Shown here: piece by piece, positions 22,651 to 37,200 of the stretch | Layout: each line of letters begins with the position of its first letter | Numbering within the stretch: position 1 is the first letter of the stretch | NCBI RefSeq assembly: GCF_015706575.1 | Contig: NW_024037076.1 | Span: forward strand, 8,342,777-8,406,776 | From: Patiria miniata | Taxonomy: Eukaryota; Echinodermata; Asteroidea; Valvatida; Asterinidae | Direction of reading: 5' to 3' | Length of the DNA: 64,000 nucleotides | Made by a program: the position numbers and the translations under genes | The notes under the pieces: generated by a model | What the model was told of the DNA's origin: nothing | What the model saw: the letters and a program-made list of their open reading frames with translations, nothing else | Database searches by the model: none

Positions 22651-23615
22651 TCCGCGCAATACGGGCGTTTCATGTGCCACCAAAAGTTTGCCACGGAGAG
22701 TTCATTTTTCCTAGAGTGCATTGTGGGAGGTGGTCGACAAATTCGCAGCGCAGGACATTTTAAATTGTTAGGTTTTTTTCCGGTCAGTAGTTTTGTAAGA
22801 GTATGATTCGAGTAAAAATCTGCCTTTTTCTTTACTTTGTATCAATATGGTGATTTTAGTAAGGCGGCAGACCGCTATACCCGAATTTATAACCACTTAG
22901 CTAAAGTTGTTTAATGACACTCATTCAAATGGGCCTTGTTTTGTAGACCGTAATTTGAAAAACTGACTCTCTATGGCAAACTCTTAGTGGCGCTTTGCAT
23001 TGTGAATCGTTCGAATTTTAGGATTTTGGTTATCCCCCATTCCCCCCCCCCCCCCCCCCCCAACTCGCCAGCACAGATATACGCCACTGGCCGTCATTGC
23101 ACTCGCGTGGTCACGATTCTAATCCTGCCACCGGCTGACGTTAATGTGACATTGTATTATAATGGCATCATTCCCTAGACTTAAGTAGCCTAAGTACAAG
23201 AAAAGATGAAGTTTCCCAAGCTAGCTAAGGGAGCTGAATTAGAATCAGATAAACAAAATTCCCGCGTAAATATTTGTAAACGGGTCAGTAGTTTGATATG
23301 AATATAATGAGGTTGGGGAAACTTGCTAGAATTTCTCTCAATCATAGCGACATCAGTGCCGGCCGAAAGACGTGCGACGCGAAACAATGATTGATGAGAC
23401 AGATTAAGGACGAGCTTGGTACGGTTAATTGCTCGTACTGAATCTGAATAGTTAACTGCTCTGTACATGAGAATGATTGTATAAAAGAGTTACGTAACAG
23501 CGCTCATATGTATAGCACAATGCTGATGCATCTTTCGTGCAGCTATGAAACACAAAGTAACTCTCCCACTGCCGAAATAATGATTTTGATTTAAACGCAA
23601 AGAGAAAAGCACCTA

Positions 23616-24056
23616 CTGAAACAGCCTAGTTGTTAAGCTGTCTGACAGCGGACCCAGGGTTAGGGGTTCGAACCCGCCTGGTGCCATTATTTTGGTTTTC
23701 GATGCCCGCGGTTCTGTCACTTAAGAGTATTAATTTCCCGTCGTCATTTACCAACAGCAGTTAGCTCGGTCGGTCGGTAAGCTGACTCACAAGTTGGGAC
23801 TGTCTGCGAAGTCCAGGTTGGCATCTGCGAATAGGTACGGGGTTCTTTTGCTGACTCGGCAGCAAGGCTTAGGGTGCCACCTCGTTTCCTCCCTTTATGG
23901 TGTCTGACTTTCGAGTTACATGGATGGACAGGGAAGGAGGTGTGGTGGGCCGGGTACCGAGTCCCAGAAGAGTTCTATATGGAAGTCGGTAAGGGGCTCA
24001 TTGAGTTAGGGTCATAAGTCCGACTCCTGAAGACTTGGCCATCGCCACATAACTTT
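23616..24056 (+). mobile_element. tRNA-derived SINE, unit B
   Basis: Orthologous position to the SINE in unit A, with the same box B, GGTTCGAACCC, and the same body. Only scattered substitutions separate the two. Confidence 0.72.
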
Positions 24057-27000
24057 TTGTTTTATTTTCTTTCTTTTCTATCAGAGGACAATTGCAAGAA
24101 TGATTAATTTGTTATATTGAGAGCTTGAACTGTAATCGTTCGAAAATTTTGTAACATTGCCCGAAAATAAAATAGAAAATTTAATCCAGCTATAATGTTT
24201 TTATTTCATTGTGGCAAAACTGCATGAACATGCTCAGTACCTTTGCGCATACCTTGTTCGGGCCTGTTCCCTGATCCCAGACTGCGGGGGGAGGGGGGGG
24301 GGGTCTTTAAATCCTATTGTGGAATTTTTCTTATTTTTATATTTTTTATAGGCACAGCCGTAGCTGTAAACCACCGTATATGAAGCGACTTCCTGTGCCG
24401 ACATGACAGAATGTACAATCTTTTGACATGGGTTTCAGAACCGGATTTTAGCTTCGCGGAGTTTTGAGCAGCGGTGTTTATTGTTTACATTCTCCACTTT
24501 GTTCTTATTCCCTCTTCCCAAGCGGTAAAAAGGGGGGAAAAGAAAAAGAAAGGAAAAAGAGGTGCGAAGCCATATTGCTGTTTATTTGATGGGGGGGGGG
24601 GGTAGGAAAAAATGCTTCCCTGCTCAGGCTAAATAAAAATGATAAAATTGAGAATATAATGAAAAAATTAAGGAATATTGGGGAAAAAATGCTTTTCCCC
24701 CCCCGGAAAAAAATCCTGGCGACGCCCATGCCTTTCCCCTGCCTTCTCCATTCTTCGGAACACTGGTACCTAGGGCCTACGAAGCACTTAATCCGGGCCT
24801 GTACAGGGCTAGTCAAAAAGCAAGTGACTTGGATTTAATTTGATGCACCAATGAAGAATGTCTGAAAAGAGAATGTTCTTCCACTCATCTAAAAAAAACA
24901 CCAAAAATAACTGAAATTGATCCATGCTAGCAGAAATTACCCATGTTTTACTGAAAGATCATATTTTTGTGGCCGTCTATGATATAACAGTAGAAGGTTT
25001 TGAGCTGAGTAAGAATTACAGATCTCAAACAGGCATTCAAATACATTTCAGATTTTAATCATTGAGTCAAGACTGAAATATTCTTTTTGCTGTCAAATTT
25101 TGTGTTTTAATTATGAAGAACAAGTCAGCTCTTCCCCCCTGAAATATTAATGGCAAATTTTGTCTGTTTCCTTTGCAACTTTTCATTCACTCACGAAGGT
25201 GGGAAACGTCCATGTTTCATTGTACTTATAATGGTATTCATCAATTCGCAGGACGCTAAATGATGAGTGGTGGACAACTGATTGTGTGATCATTTTGATT
25301 AAAAGAGACACAACGTAGGACTATATGCAAATTACGTGAAAGTTTCAGAGTTACTAAACTATGTCTTGTACTGTACCCCTATGTTTATTTTATGAAATGG
25401 AGCGAGCCACATATTTTTTGAAATGTTCTTTTCTAATTCTGTCATTTTGTTTCTTCTAAATACTCACCCTGTATATTGGACGTTTCGATGACTTATATAA
25501 TGGAATAACACAGTGCGAAGTACGATAAATACTGTTTAATAAATAGCTATTAGATTTATGGTACGTATAGGCAACTTGTCTGTAGCGCTTTCCAGCTCTT
25601 ATTAAAGCTTTAGAATTTTAACAGTTCCCGAACATTTTGTATTCTTGATTTCCGCATAAATGTTGGTTTTATTCCTAAACACAGCGATACACTGTCAAAG
25701 ACTTCATCAGGCTTGTCTCACGTTTTTCCTTAAAACGTCTGCAATTACTCTAATAATAATCATGTTCCTCCAGAGACGAAGGATGTTGACTTTGCGAAAC
25801 ATCATGTTTGGGTTGAGAAACATTTTTTTTTTCTGAAAATCGTTGGTCTTTCGCCACAAAGCCTCTTGCCGTAGAGTGATGGGATTTTAGTTAAATGATA
25901 GTGATGGTAAAATGGGGAATAAAATAGACATCTGGTTTGAATAGCTGATGTCTCCAGTCTTATTTATCAAGACTTCCATTCATTTTCTTCTACGGGGACT
26001 GAAATTGTGTGCGTCACAATACACCAAAAGTCGCGTGTACTATGTTTTGTGATACATCAAGGCGCAGCAAATTCTCCTCTAAATTCACGAACACTTCCAA
26101 CAAATTTATGTATTGATTAAAGATGAATTTAGCAGTTGGGTTGAACATATATACATGGATAATAAATACTGCATATAATCATATTGACAAATTGTAGTTT
26201 TCATATATCTGTAGAATCTCTTTTTGGTTTATTTCATCATCAAAAACACTAATTCAAAAACAACTTGCGAGTACAAAAAAGTTTAAATTTGGGTACAAAC
26301 TACAAAAACGAAATTCTATACTGAGGTATCCTGCCTTATCCGATTGGTATCTGATAGGTTTCAGTGTGACTACATTCCGATTTTTTTAAAAGCGAAATTG
26401 TAAGGCGAAGTTACTTTTCAAAAATTATGAATTACTTCTTTAATGGCTTAATTTAGCCAATACACGTTTTTTGATCAAAAACCCAGGATGATTGAAAACC
26501 TTGTAAAGGGATACAGTTCAACTCTGAGGTAAAGCAGTTTTTCGTGTGAAAAAAGACACCTAAATATATTGAGGTCGACTATATCCTATTTTCAACGAAA
26601 TTTACAAAGAAGGCTTTTGATACAACTCGCATGGAAACAAATAACAAACAAACAAACAACCCAAAATAAAATTCAACAATATAAATCTCTATATATACAC
26701 ACTTATTATAGGCCAATCTGTGCTATCAATTATATCACGAAGGCCCCTTAAAATGGCGACAGCATTGTGCTAGCTATTGTTCAGATAATCCGTCATGGGG
26801 CGGTATAGCTTTGTATAATAGCTCACACAATGCTTTCGCCATTGAAGGGGGGCTCGTGTGTGTATCGTGATCACGTGATCTAATCCGTCTATGCCTCGAG
26901 TATAATGAATGAAAGTTTACACAATTTGGAATATATAATGCAAATTATTCTGCAAGCTAAACTATACCTATTTTGTGTTTACTTCTTAATTTGTACGCCT

Positions 27001-27139
27001 AAAGGGACATACATTTCTGTGTGTGCATGAACCAATGATTACTCTGTATTAAAATATCATCACTGCTCTATAAAGCGGTTTTCCTGTGTATGTATGTTCA
27101 TCGGTTGCTCATGTGTTAATCACTTACATTGCTAAACTA

Positions 27140-27638
27140 TACAGGGTGAGTAAAAAAAAAGCGAAACCCAAATGTCGGGAATATTGTTTTAGTGAAGGTC
27201 TGCATGTAGCACTTTCAAAGTTTAGGATATAAAAGGCCAATTCATAAGCTTTTGTTTAGTACAAGAATCATTCAAATCACTCGTGTACTTTTCAAGTTGT
27301 TAAACACAACCACCGTTTTAAAGTTCTGTCCACGGATCACAAAAAAGGTGTGTGTTCTTTCAGCAAAACGGAAACATTTCACGCACATCTCTATGCGATT
27401 TGGTTTCGTTTCGCCTAAAGAACACTTACCTTCTTGTAATTCGTGGACAGAACTTTAAACGGCGGTTGTGTTTAAAATTCCGTAACTTGAAAAGTACATG
27501 AGTGGTTTGAATGATTCTTGTACTAGAAGAAAGCTTTTATGAACTGGGTTTTCATATCCTAGATTTGTGCTACATGCAGAACTTCACTCAAACAATAGTC
27601 CCGACATTTGGGTTTCGTTTTTTTTTACTCACCCTACA
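27140..27638. mobile_element. Foldback MITE with TA target site, unit B
   Basis: Same insertion as at 4891 in unit A but about 200 bp shorter. The inner palindrome (ACACAACCACCG..CGGCGGTTGTGT) is kept. Its sequence is closer to the C copy than to A. Confidence 0.75.
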
Positions 27639-28271
27639 CCCTAGTACATTAAAATTATACAGCAGCTGCAATTAAGTTTGTGCAATACGGACATAGTGAA
27701 AGCAATGTACAAAGCAGGTATGAAATACAATTACCTCGCCATTGTTTGGAAGGCGCCCCTTAAATAGCTGATCCCAGGTCCGCTTTTACATTGTTAAATC
27801 AGGACTTGGATACTGTGTTTGTATTAATCTAGAAAGGTCACGTGTCAGGTTTGTACATTACATAGTATTTAAATATATGCATAATTCAACATCGCTCAAA
27901 TACCGTCTGGCACAGTATTTGCGTCAAAAAGGTGCAGTACAGTAATCAGAGATAACATGACGATCATTCATTTCTTACAAAGTAACCGACAACTTCCAAT
28001 AGCTATTTGGTTTATGGCCCAAACCATTTTACATTACTGTGATCATGGACGTTAATTTTTTTTTAAACTTCGAGACACACGGCGCGTTCAGTGATGTGAA
28101 AAACACCATGTCCAACATCACAGTTGGTACTAATTTGTTTTTTTTAATTTGGCACTGAAACTGCATAAATCACGGGGGATGGGAGGATGCATCCCCACAC
28201 TTTCTACAATGACCGGGCTGGGGTGTTGAAACATTCCCCCTTTCTGCAATGACCGGGGCTGGGGTGTTGAA

Positions 28272-31200
28272 TCATTCCCCCTCCCCCTCCACCATGTTGG
28301 GAAGGTCGGGTCTTTTAGGTAGAGTAGGGGCGTCATCCCTGATGCGGGTACTGTGGGCGATGTCCACCTCCCCGATGCGGGTATTATAAGTTGTCTCCAG
28401 ATTCAGCGGCAGGGCCGATTGGCCCCGGTCGCGGCCTTGGTACTTGATTACAGCATCCTTGGCTCGATTGATGCTGTAAGAGAAAAAAACATACATCTCA
28501 GGAAGGCCTATACTCCGATATAACTTTTGGTTAGAATAACTCAAATGTCACACTTGCGGCTAGCTGAATAATCACAAAAACGGGCTTTTATATAGCACTT
28601 TTAACTAAGATCAATGCGCTTTATACATTATTATTACCCCTGATCATTGGACCAATTAAACATTCCAAATACCATCTCAGCTCCCAGGGGAGTATGCAGC
28701 TTGATGCTGCCAGTTAGGCGCAAGGAAGCTAATTCAATCACAATAACCATCTCTACCCTCACAGATGCAACTATCAACAGAAAACATAGATGTCGTCAGC
28801 CAGGTGTAAGTCAGACTGATTTCTAGTTCAATCTCATTTCTAAGGGTACAATTTTTGTAAGGGGCATAAAGCGCTGTTACTGGAACATGCCTTGGAAGCT
28901 AAGATGAAACATTTTTACAATAGAAATTTTAGCGAAAACTACGCGCAGCAGATGCTTGCTTTGAACTGTAATTGGTAACGGTTTGTTCTCATTTCCAACG
29001 TTTCGCCAATGTGTAAACATGGTTTGGCAGTCGTGAAAGTGAAAAAAAGAAATCGTAGAATATATTACTTTAGTTCAACATCGTACCTTGACGAAATAAG
29101 AAGTTTTCATCGGATACCCTACTTTTTCTCAATTTATTGGTTAACTGATTATTGCTATTTTCCTTTTGAAGTTTGAACTTAATAATTTCATAAGTAGGCA
29201 TATAGCGTTAAAGAAATCGTAAGAGCAACAATTTTAAAGGCTAAAATTTATCGTTACATTGATGATATATCTGAAAACTGCTCTGAGTACCGGCACCCAT
29301 CGACACCCTTTGAAATGCATTTGCAGACAAATCTGTTCTCCTTCTTTCCTGTAACCATATTACGTCCTCATTCGACTTTACTTAAACTCGAGCATTACTA
29401 CTTACTATCCCTTGTGGTAGATGAACCCGGCCGCAATAACGACCGAAGCTACAATAACGACAATGAGTAGAATAATGTACCAGTTGGAACCGATCCAGTT
29501 CTGTAAAGAAACCACATGTACTTGGCTTTATCTTCTGTAATATCCCATCACCACAGTTGAATTCCATTACTTACTTATGTTATCACCATCCATCTTATTT
29601 TCACCATTATCAAGTCAACATTATCACCATATTATATTGTTATCACTATCATTTTCACTACCATCTTAATTCAACCACTTCTGTTAGTTCATCCTTCTAT
29701 TGGCAGTTTGTTCATCATCTCTCGATCAGTTTAACATTTTTAAAACACTAAGTCACTATTTAACAAGATTGCTACAGGCCACTAGAGGTGGCAGCTACAA
29801 AAGAAAACAAAAAAACGTGGATTTAAAGACAAAAAGAAATGAATTATCAACTGATTTTTTCCTTCAAATTGAGATGTAAAAGTTGGAAGGGGAAAGAGGG
29901 TGGGCAATGAGTTCCACTGGGAAACAGTAAGAGGGAAGGAAGTTAAGTAACTACCTCAACTCGTATAACAGAAATGACAGACGGATCACAGGAGGCAGGG
30001 GAGGGAGGTCAAAATGCGAGGAAGGAGTGAGAAGGGAAAGTCCTCCTGACAGAAGGAGTAGCGCAAAAAGGAAACTAAGCCTCTGTCAGCGAGAGGTTCT
30101 ATATACAGTATGTCTCAAAAATAGTGCCCGTCTAAATAGTTTTGAAAGAACAACCAAACCACGAAGTAAATTTGTTAAGTTTTTAATTGTGCATATCCTC
30201 TTTATCCTTGGCCTCAACTCCTAAATAATTGTCGCTCACGCTTCACTTCACAATGATCAATTGATCACAGCAACATTTCTGGACACTTGTGACCAATATC
30301 ATGAAAGAAGTTCATCAGGCTGGTGAAGTTTTAACTTTGTAAATGCTTTCTATATTAACTACGTAAGTAATTGGCTGTGTTAATAGAGAATTCATTTACA
30401 AACTTGTGACCAAGTTCCTTGTCTTTTAATCATTTTCAGTGCTTTGTTATGTAAGCTGTGTAAAATCAGTCGCCATTTGCCCTCGAGCGTTAAACTGAGG
30501 TCTAGCCCTGATGACTAAATGACTGATGGCCAGGCTAAAAATTCCAATAGCCCTGATGATTGAATGACTGTTAACCATGCAGGCAAATGATTCCAATCCC
30601 CAAACCGCAGCCCTTTTTCACAACATGAAAGAGTTTTCACAGCTTACATAATAACAAGTCACTGAAATTGAGTAAGTCAAAGAACTTGGTCACATGTCAA
30701 AAAATGTTGTTGTAATCAATTAACCATTGTTTAGTGAGGCATGAGGGAAATTAATTAAAACTCTTAGGGGTTGAGGCCAAGGATTAGGAGTATCTGCACA
30801 ATCAATAATTTTCAAAATTTACTTCGTAGTTTTGTTGTTCTTTCAAAAATATTAAGGTGAACACTTTTGGGAGATGTGCTGTAGAAGAGCTGCCAGTTAT
30901 AAGGTCTCCAGGTAGAACTCTCCTGACTTCGCATTGTGCCATGATTGATCCTCAAAAATTTCCACTATTCAAAGTTTCTTCCAGTTAAGGGGAGAAATCC
31001 TACCTCTGACGGGTTCCCGGTGAATGGCTCCGCAGATCCCTTGTAGATATCGAGGCCGTACTGGGCAGGAAGATCCGTTGACGCCCCATCAATCCAAGCC
31101 TCTATGGTGTCCTTCTGTAAGTAACCCGACTCAGTCCAAGCTAGAAAGGTCACTTTAGTCAGAGGTGAGCTGGGATGAATAGAAGTTAATATTTTGAGAT

Positions 31201-34200
31201 AAGAGCCCGATGCATGGAATTTATAGATCACTTCATGGTCATTAGTAATCGACGGATTCACAAATCGCTTTATGTAGTAGGATTGCCTTTGCGCGATTGT
31301 ATGGAGTGCCTTAATGTGTGTTATACCAATTAAACTAAGATCTGCAAACAAAAGAATATTTGTTGGTAGATAGCTTGACGATTTTGTTTGAACTAGATTG
31401 TTAAAAGGGCTTTTTTCACACCGAAAATGCGTTGATAATCTTTCGGTAAACTAATTACGAGACGATTAACTACACTATGCAACAATTTGGAGCAAAATTA
31501 TGTTTGCACCATTAACTGGTAATTACATTTCAATTTCTGTGTCAATTAAGCCTTGCAAGAACATTGTGAAATAATATATATATATATACCTATCGGTAGA
31601 TTTGACATAGTCCTCTGTCAGAATTATTTCCACTGACACTGTTTCTCCGGTGTCTCTCCGCACGCGCGAATGAAGTGCGTAGAGTTTCTGCAGCAGATTG
31701 GCCAATTTGGTCTCATATGCAGACTTATCTTCCAGCTTTCCTATCATGAAGACGACGGCACCGTACAGTTTTGAATCTTAGACACGTGACAAAAACAAAA
31801 GAAATACAGGAATGTTTTATTTTTTAAATTTCGTGAAACGATTGCCCCCAAATAGATGATAAATTAAATTTAAGGCACTATACTAAGCTCTGATTTTGAT
31901 TTTGAAAATGCAACAATTAAAGTACGTGTGATAAAAATGACGGCCTTCAAATGTGCTCAACGTGTGCGAATTCGGAGCACAACTATACTCGGCCCGATTC
32001 CGAATTTCGCGTTCGTTCGATTCCGCTTCTGCGCTGAGTTTTATCCAACCAACTACATTTTGGTATCACAACTAATGAACGACAGAAAATATTGTCAGAT
32101 CGGGCTTGATTCGAGTCTGTCGGATTGGGGACACCACTTCACCAAAAACAATGTCAGGTATCTAAGTAGACAGCAAAAGACTCCACAGGACTTTTTATTT
32201 CGAAAACCTGTTTGGTTTTATACTCTGGATTTTTTTCCAATAGAAAATATCAAGCTCCATTAAAATGTGGTACAATGTACTGTCATAATTATAAAGGCTT
32301 TGCATAGACAATGTTGAATTGAGAATGTTTTGTTCATTTCAGTACTAATTCCATTTTGATCTTTTCTTACCTATGTCGCAATTTGTTCCATAGAAGCCGT
32401 CATCACAGGTGCATTTGTAATTGTAATCGTTAGCGCTGTTGGTGTTTTCACATGTACCATTCTGACACGGTGGGTCTCTGAGGGCGCATGGCTTATCTAT
32501 CACCGTGTCACACTGAGTGCCCTCGTAAAACACATCACATTCACATCTTTAGAAACCAATTATAATGCTGAGGTAAATGCCAGTGAAGACTGATCCATCG
32601 TATGCAGTAGCCATCTTGGAAATATATTTTGCTTATTTTGAATTCAGTGTCAAGTTTGAAAGCACAATATGGTCTTTGCATGAGCTTAGTAAAAAATATC
32701 GACTGGCTTTCCTCGTTATTGAAAATTGACTAGTCAAACATGCAAAGTTTCATACTATGACTAGAAAAAGGTGTTAGAATCGACACAGATTTCAATTGCT
32801 TGCATAGCTATTTTTCCAAAGTCAATGGAAAAATCAAGTCAGATTGACTGATTTTCAGTTGCACCCAGCTGACCCTGAATGGCTAGTCGAATTTGCTTTC
32901 TTGTCAAATCTGACTAATGCTTTTTTAGAGTGTGTGCATGCCTGTGGGACTAAAGCTCATGCATCCCTAAGATGAATGTCATGCAAAGGATGTTAAGGCC
33001 TATGTCTTGCTACATGTATTAGTAGTTTGTAAACATGTTTATTAAGCAATTGAATACTGATGTTTAGGAATTGAACACAACTGATACATTCAACAACAAA
33101 AAAGAAAGTCCCCCTTTATATTTTTTTGTGTAACTCAAAAACCACTGGGCATATCTTGCTCAAATTACGACTGATCAGTACAGAAATTCCTTAGCAATCC
33201 AGCCCTACTCTTTGTTTGGCCCAAAATCGTGATAATGTGTACAAAATTATTCAGTTTATGACAAATGGTACCGGAAAAAGTTGCCCTTTTGTATACGTGC
33301 AAGGTGAGTGTGAACCACAACTTGCACAAAAGTGCAACTGTTCTCGATATCATTGGTCATAAATTGTATAAATTCGTTAACTGTTTTTGGTCAAATAAGG
33401 AGTATGGCTGGATTGCTAAGGAATTTCTGTACTAATTAGTCGTTATTTGAGTGAGAGGTGCGCAGTAAGACAAACAAATATTGGAGGGGGACTTTCTTTT
33501 TTTGTTTGATTGCATTAAGATTGTGTTTAATTGCTAAACACAGTTGTTAGAGTGCATTACTGCTCACCTGTAGGCATTCAACTCATCCACACACGTTCCA
33601 TGCTCACACGGCGAGCTAGCACACTCATCTATTTCGTTCTGACACAGCACGCCTGCATACCCCGCCGTGCAGTTGCAAACGTAGCCGTTGATGAGATCCC
33701 AGCAAGTCCCATTCAGACAGGGTGAGCTATTACACTCGGTGGTTTCACTGTGGCACTTTTCTCCACCGTAGCCCGGCGGGCAGAGACAGGTGTACCCGTC
33801 CAGGTGATCGGTGCAGGTGCCCTGGTGTAGACACGGCGAGCTGGCGCACTCGTCGATGTCTTGGTCGCACGTCTTCCCGCCGTAGCCTGCCGCGCATTCG
33901 CAGATGAACCCCGGGTAATCGTCCACGCAAGTGGCGTTGTTCATACACGGATCGTAATCACACAGATTCAACCTCAGACACCTGACATAAGGAGAAAAGA
34001 CATAATTACTTCTTAAATTTTAAGAGTTTAAAGCCACCGTTCTGTCCAGTTGGAAAATAGACAAGAGAAGTGAGCAGACGACGCTAACCAGATTCGCGAC
34101 CCTCCTAAATTTGGTTGTGACCCACCGCTGCCAAACGACTAGAGAATTAATGAACTTCTAACGGACAAACTTGGTTGAAATTGTTCACAAATGCTTGCCC

Positions 34201-37200
34201 AATCATACACGGCGCCACACTTACCAGAAACCGTTGATCTCGTTCACGCAGGTCTCATTGACATAGCATGGGAACGAGGCACATTCATCTATGTCCATCT
34301 CGCACGTGTCACCCTCGTACCCGTCGACACAGTGACAGTGGTATCCGGCGAGTTCGTCCTCACAAGTTGCGTTATTTCTACACGGGGAGCTCAGGCACTC
34401 GTCCGTCTCCAGATCGCAGTGTGTTCCCTCATATCCTTCTTGACATGCACACCTTTAGGGAGAAACAATTCAGTTCTTCCATAAATCGCAGGCCATTTGT
34501 TGTTCAAAATGTTCAATGGTGTATGGTCCTTAAGGTTATAAACGTGATTTTTCAAACTTTTGATTTTATTTTTCCGAACGGCATTTAAAGGAACATAATG
34601 TCATGCAACAAATAAATTTGCTTGTTTTGCAGGCCTTTAATGGTGTTAAAAAGTGGTTTTAAATGGCGCACTCCAGTTTAGAAAATGTGCACACTATTCA
34701 GAACAAATTAGGAGCGTCCCGCTATTAATTCATAGCTATATTAATTTATTGATTACTTGTCGTGGGCCGATTTGTCCTGATATGTCGCATTGGAAAGCTC
34801 ATAACTAATGTAATGCTAGAAAATTATCAATTCCATTTGAAAATCTATTTTTCAAGGTATCAAACCCAAAACGCACGTATACCAACTCTAAGCATGGCAT
34901 TGTTTTGATGTAGAAGTTAAGTTTTCACCAGTAGGTCTACATTTTGAATGAACTTTAAACCTCGGGATAATCCCAGACTTGTTTATACGGCTGCAGCTGG
35001 TGTTCTTCAACAGGGACAATCAAAAATCAAGTCAATAATTACATGTGACGACCATTTTAAAGTAAAAGTTAGTATAGCCGGTCCGATGTTCACAGAAAAT
35101 GGGGGGGGGGGGTGTCCCCCTCTCGATTGGTGCCCATGGCCACAATCATTCATAATGTTAATGTATTTAGTGATCACATGGTATTGAACGAAATCAATAA
35201 TGGATTCATTACACTGCACATAAGAGGCCTAATTCACGCGTAAATTTGCTTGGGATTCGATCGAACTTACTGATATTTCCCAATGAGATCATGACACGTC
35301 CCATTGTGAAGGCACGGACTGGAACTACATTCGTCTGTTTCCACATCACACAAGAGGCCCTCGTAGCCCGTCTCGCACAGACAGTGAAACCCGTCCACTC
35401 GGTCAACGCACGTTCCGTTATTGGCGCAGGTTTGGTTGATGCAGTAATCGATGTCAACCTGTTAACAAAATGCCCATTAGCAAGAAGTAAACCTCATTAC
35501 TGATAATAGTATAGATGTAGAAATCCGGGGACTGACAGCTGTAAGCCTATGTCATGTTATGCACAGAACCGTTGATAATATGACATTCAGTCAACTGTTG
35601 TGTGTTTGATTGTATGAACATCTGATCTGATCTGATATCACCAAGAACAGCAAATTTGTTGTTGGCCTACCGTTTAACAATAAGCACCAACATCAGATTA
35701 ACTGAATTGGCATACGAAATTCGTGTGTATAATCAAACGGACATCCCACTTTTAATTAAAGCATACTTTCTAATTACTTTTCCAATATATCAAGTCTGGC
35801 AATTTCTGGGCGAGATTCCGCGCTCTAACTTTGGGAAATATGACAAAACCACACAGTAACTGGTTGGATTTAGTAAAGTCAACATACAGCAACACGTTGC
35901 TTCAGTTATATATAGGCGAAACTCTGAATACGTAAATTTGCCTGGCGTAAATTAAAACAAAAAAGACGACTTCCGCAATAACAAGGGAACATGAATCCGT
36001 TACCTCGCACAGATCTCCAAAATAACCCAGAGGACACACACACTTGAATTGACCAATCAGATCATTACACGTGGCTCCGTTCTGACATGGCTGACCAGCG
36101 CAGTCGTCGTACTCACAGAACTCGTCCGCGTACACAAAACCAGGGGGACATGCGCAGGTGAAGTATGCCACGTGATCGTGGCAAGTCCCGCCATTTTTGC
36201 AAGGCGTGGATGCGCAGTCGTCCACGTCGATGTTACATGTCGTTCCTGTGGACACATTAACGATTTGGTTTATATAAATATGGTAAAGCTAACTTTAAGT
36301 CCTTATAGCTTTTGAGTAGTTACAAGGGACACGATGAAAAGGAATCATGGTGTTCCAAGTGGAGAACATCTTCAGAGCTAGAGGCTCGGACCTTGCAATG
36401 TAATCTTTTAATGTAGTCCTTGAAAATGCACCTTTGTGTCCCATTTAGCCTTATTTTCAATTTTCGTTTTGCCATTTTCAAGGCTATTTTGGTGCCTTTT
36501 CTGGTTTTTATGCTAATGCCAATTCCATACTCATAAGCAAAAGTGTGATGTCATTTCAGGCAGACACCTGAAGTGATAAAGGAACATTTCTCACAAAACG
36601 TAAAGCCCATCTTGGGTTTGTGTTGTGGAGAACAAGACATTAGATATGCATGTAATGGACCAATCAGAAGATGGGAACCGGATTTCGTTTGGGGGAAAAA
36701 ACTTCCACGAGTCGGTAGGGTCCGTAATTCATCTAACGTTTGTAAAAAAATACCTTCCCAGCCACTGTAGCAAATTTTGGCTCCCGTATTGGTGTCGCAT
36801 CGGTAATGTCCATACTGGTCATCCCTGGGAATACAGTACACACTGCAGTCGGAGCCAAAGTAATAACTGTCGCAATACACCCTCACTTCAAAACTGAAGT
36901 CGATCCTAGTAATACAAAAAAATAGAAAAAAAAGAGACAGAAGCAAACAGATGAAGAGTGGTCTACACAAATTACAATCTCCAAATTCTACAAAGGCTTG
37001 CCTTAAGTAGCTATGTCTGCGAGAGAAGAGCTGTCAAACGTTTTACTTTTTCAAGCCATGCATTCGGAGAAAAGTTTGAGAGTGCACACACCCACGAAAT
37101 ACATATTTTGCAATTATAGTTGTTGAAGACATTTCAAATTGATCTTTCAAATTGATCTTGTGAGTGATAATTCACCTACTACCTGGAGTTGTTTTTGTTT

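Noticed and set aside
36551-36970. A 139-codon minus-strand frame joining the DSL exon of B with downstream intron sequence
   Set aside because: It is a read-through of the GTATTT donor that stays open in B only because a T-run is shorter than in A. The spliced form restores the DSL's sixth cysteine from exon 5.
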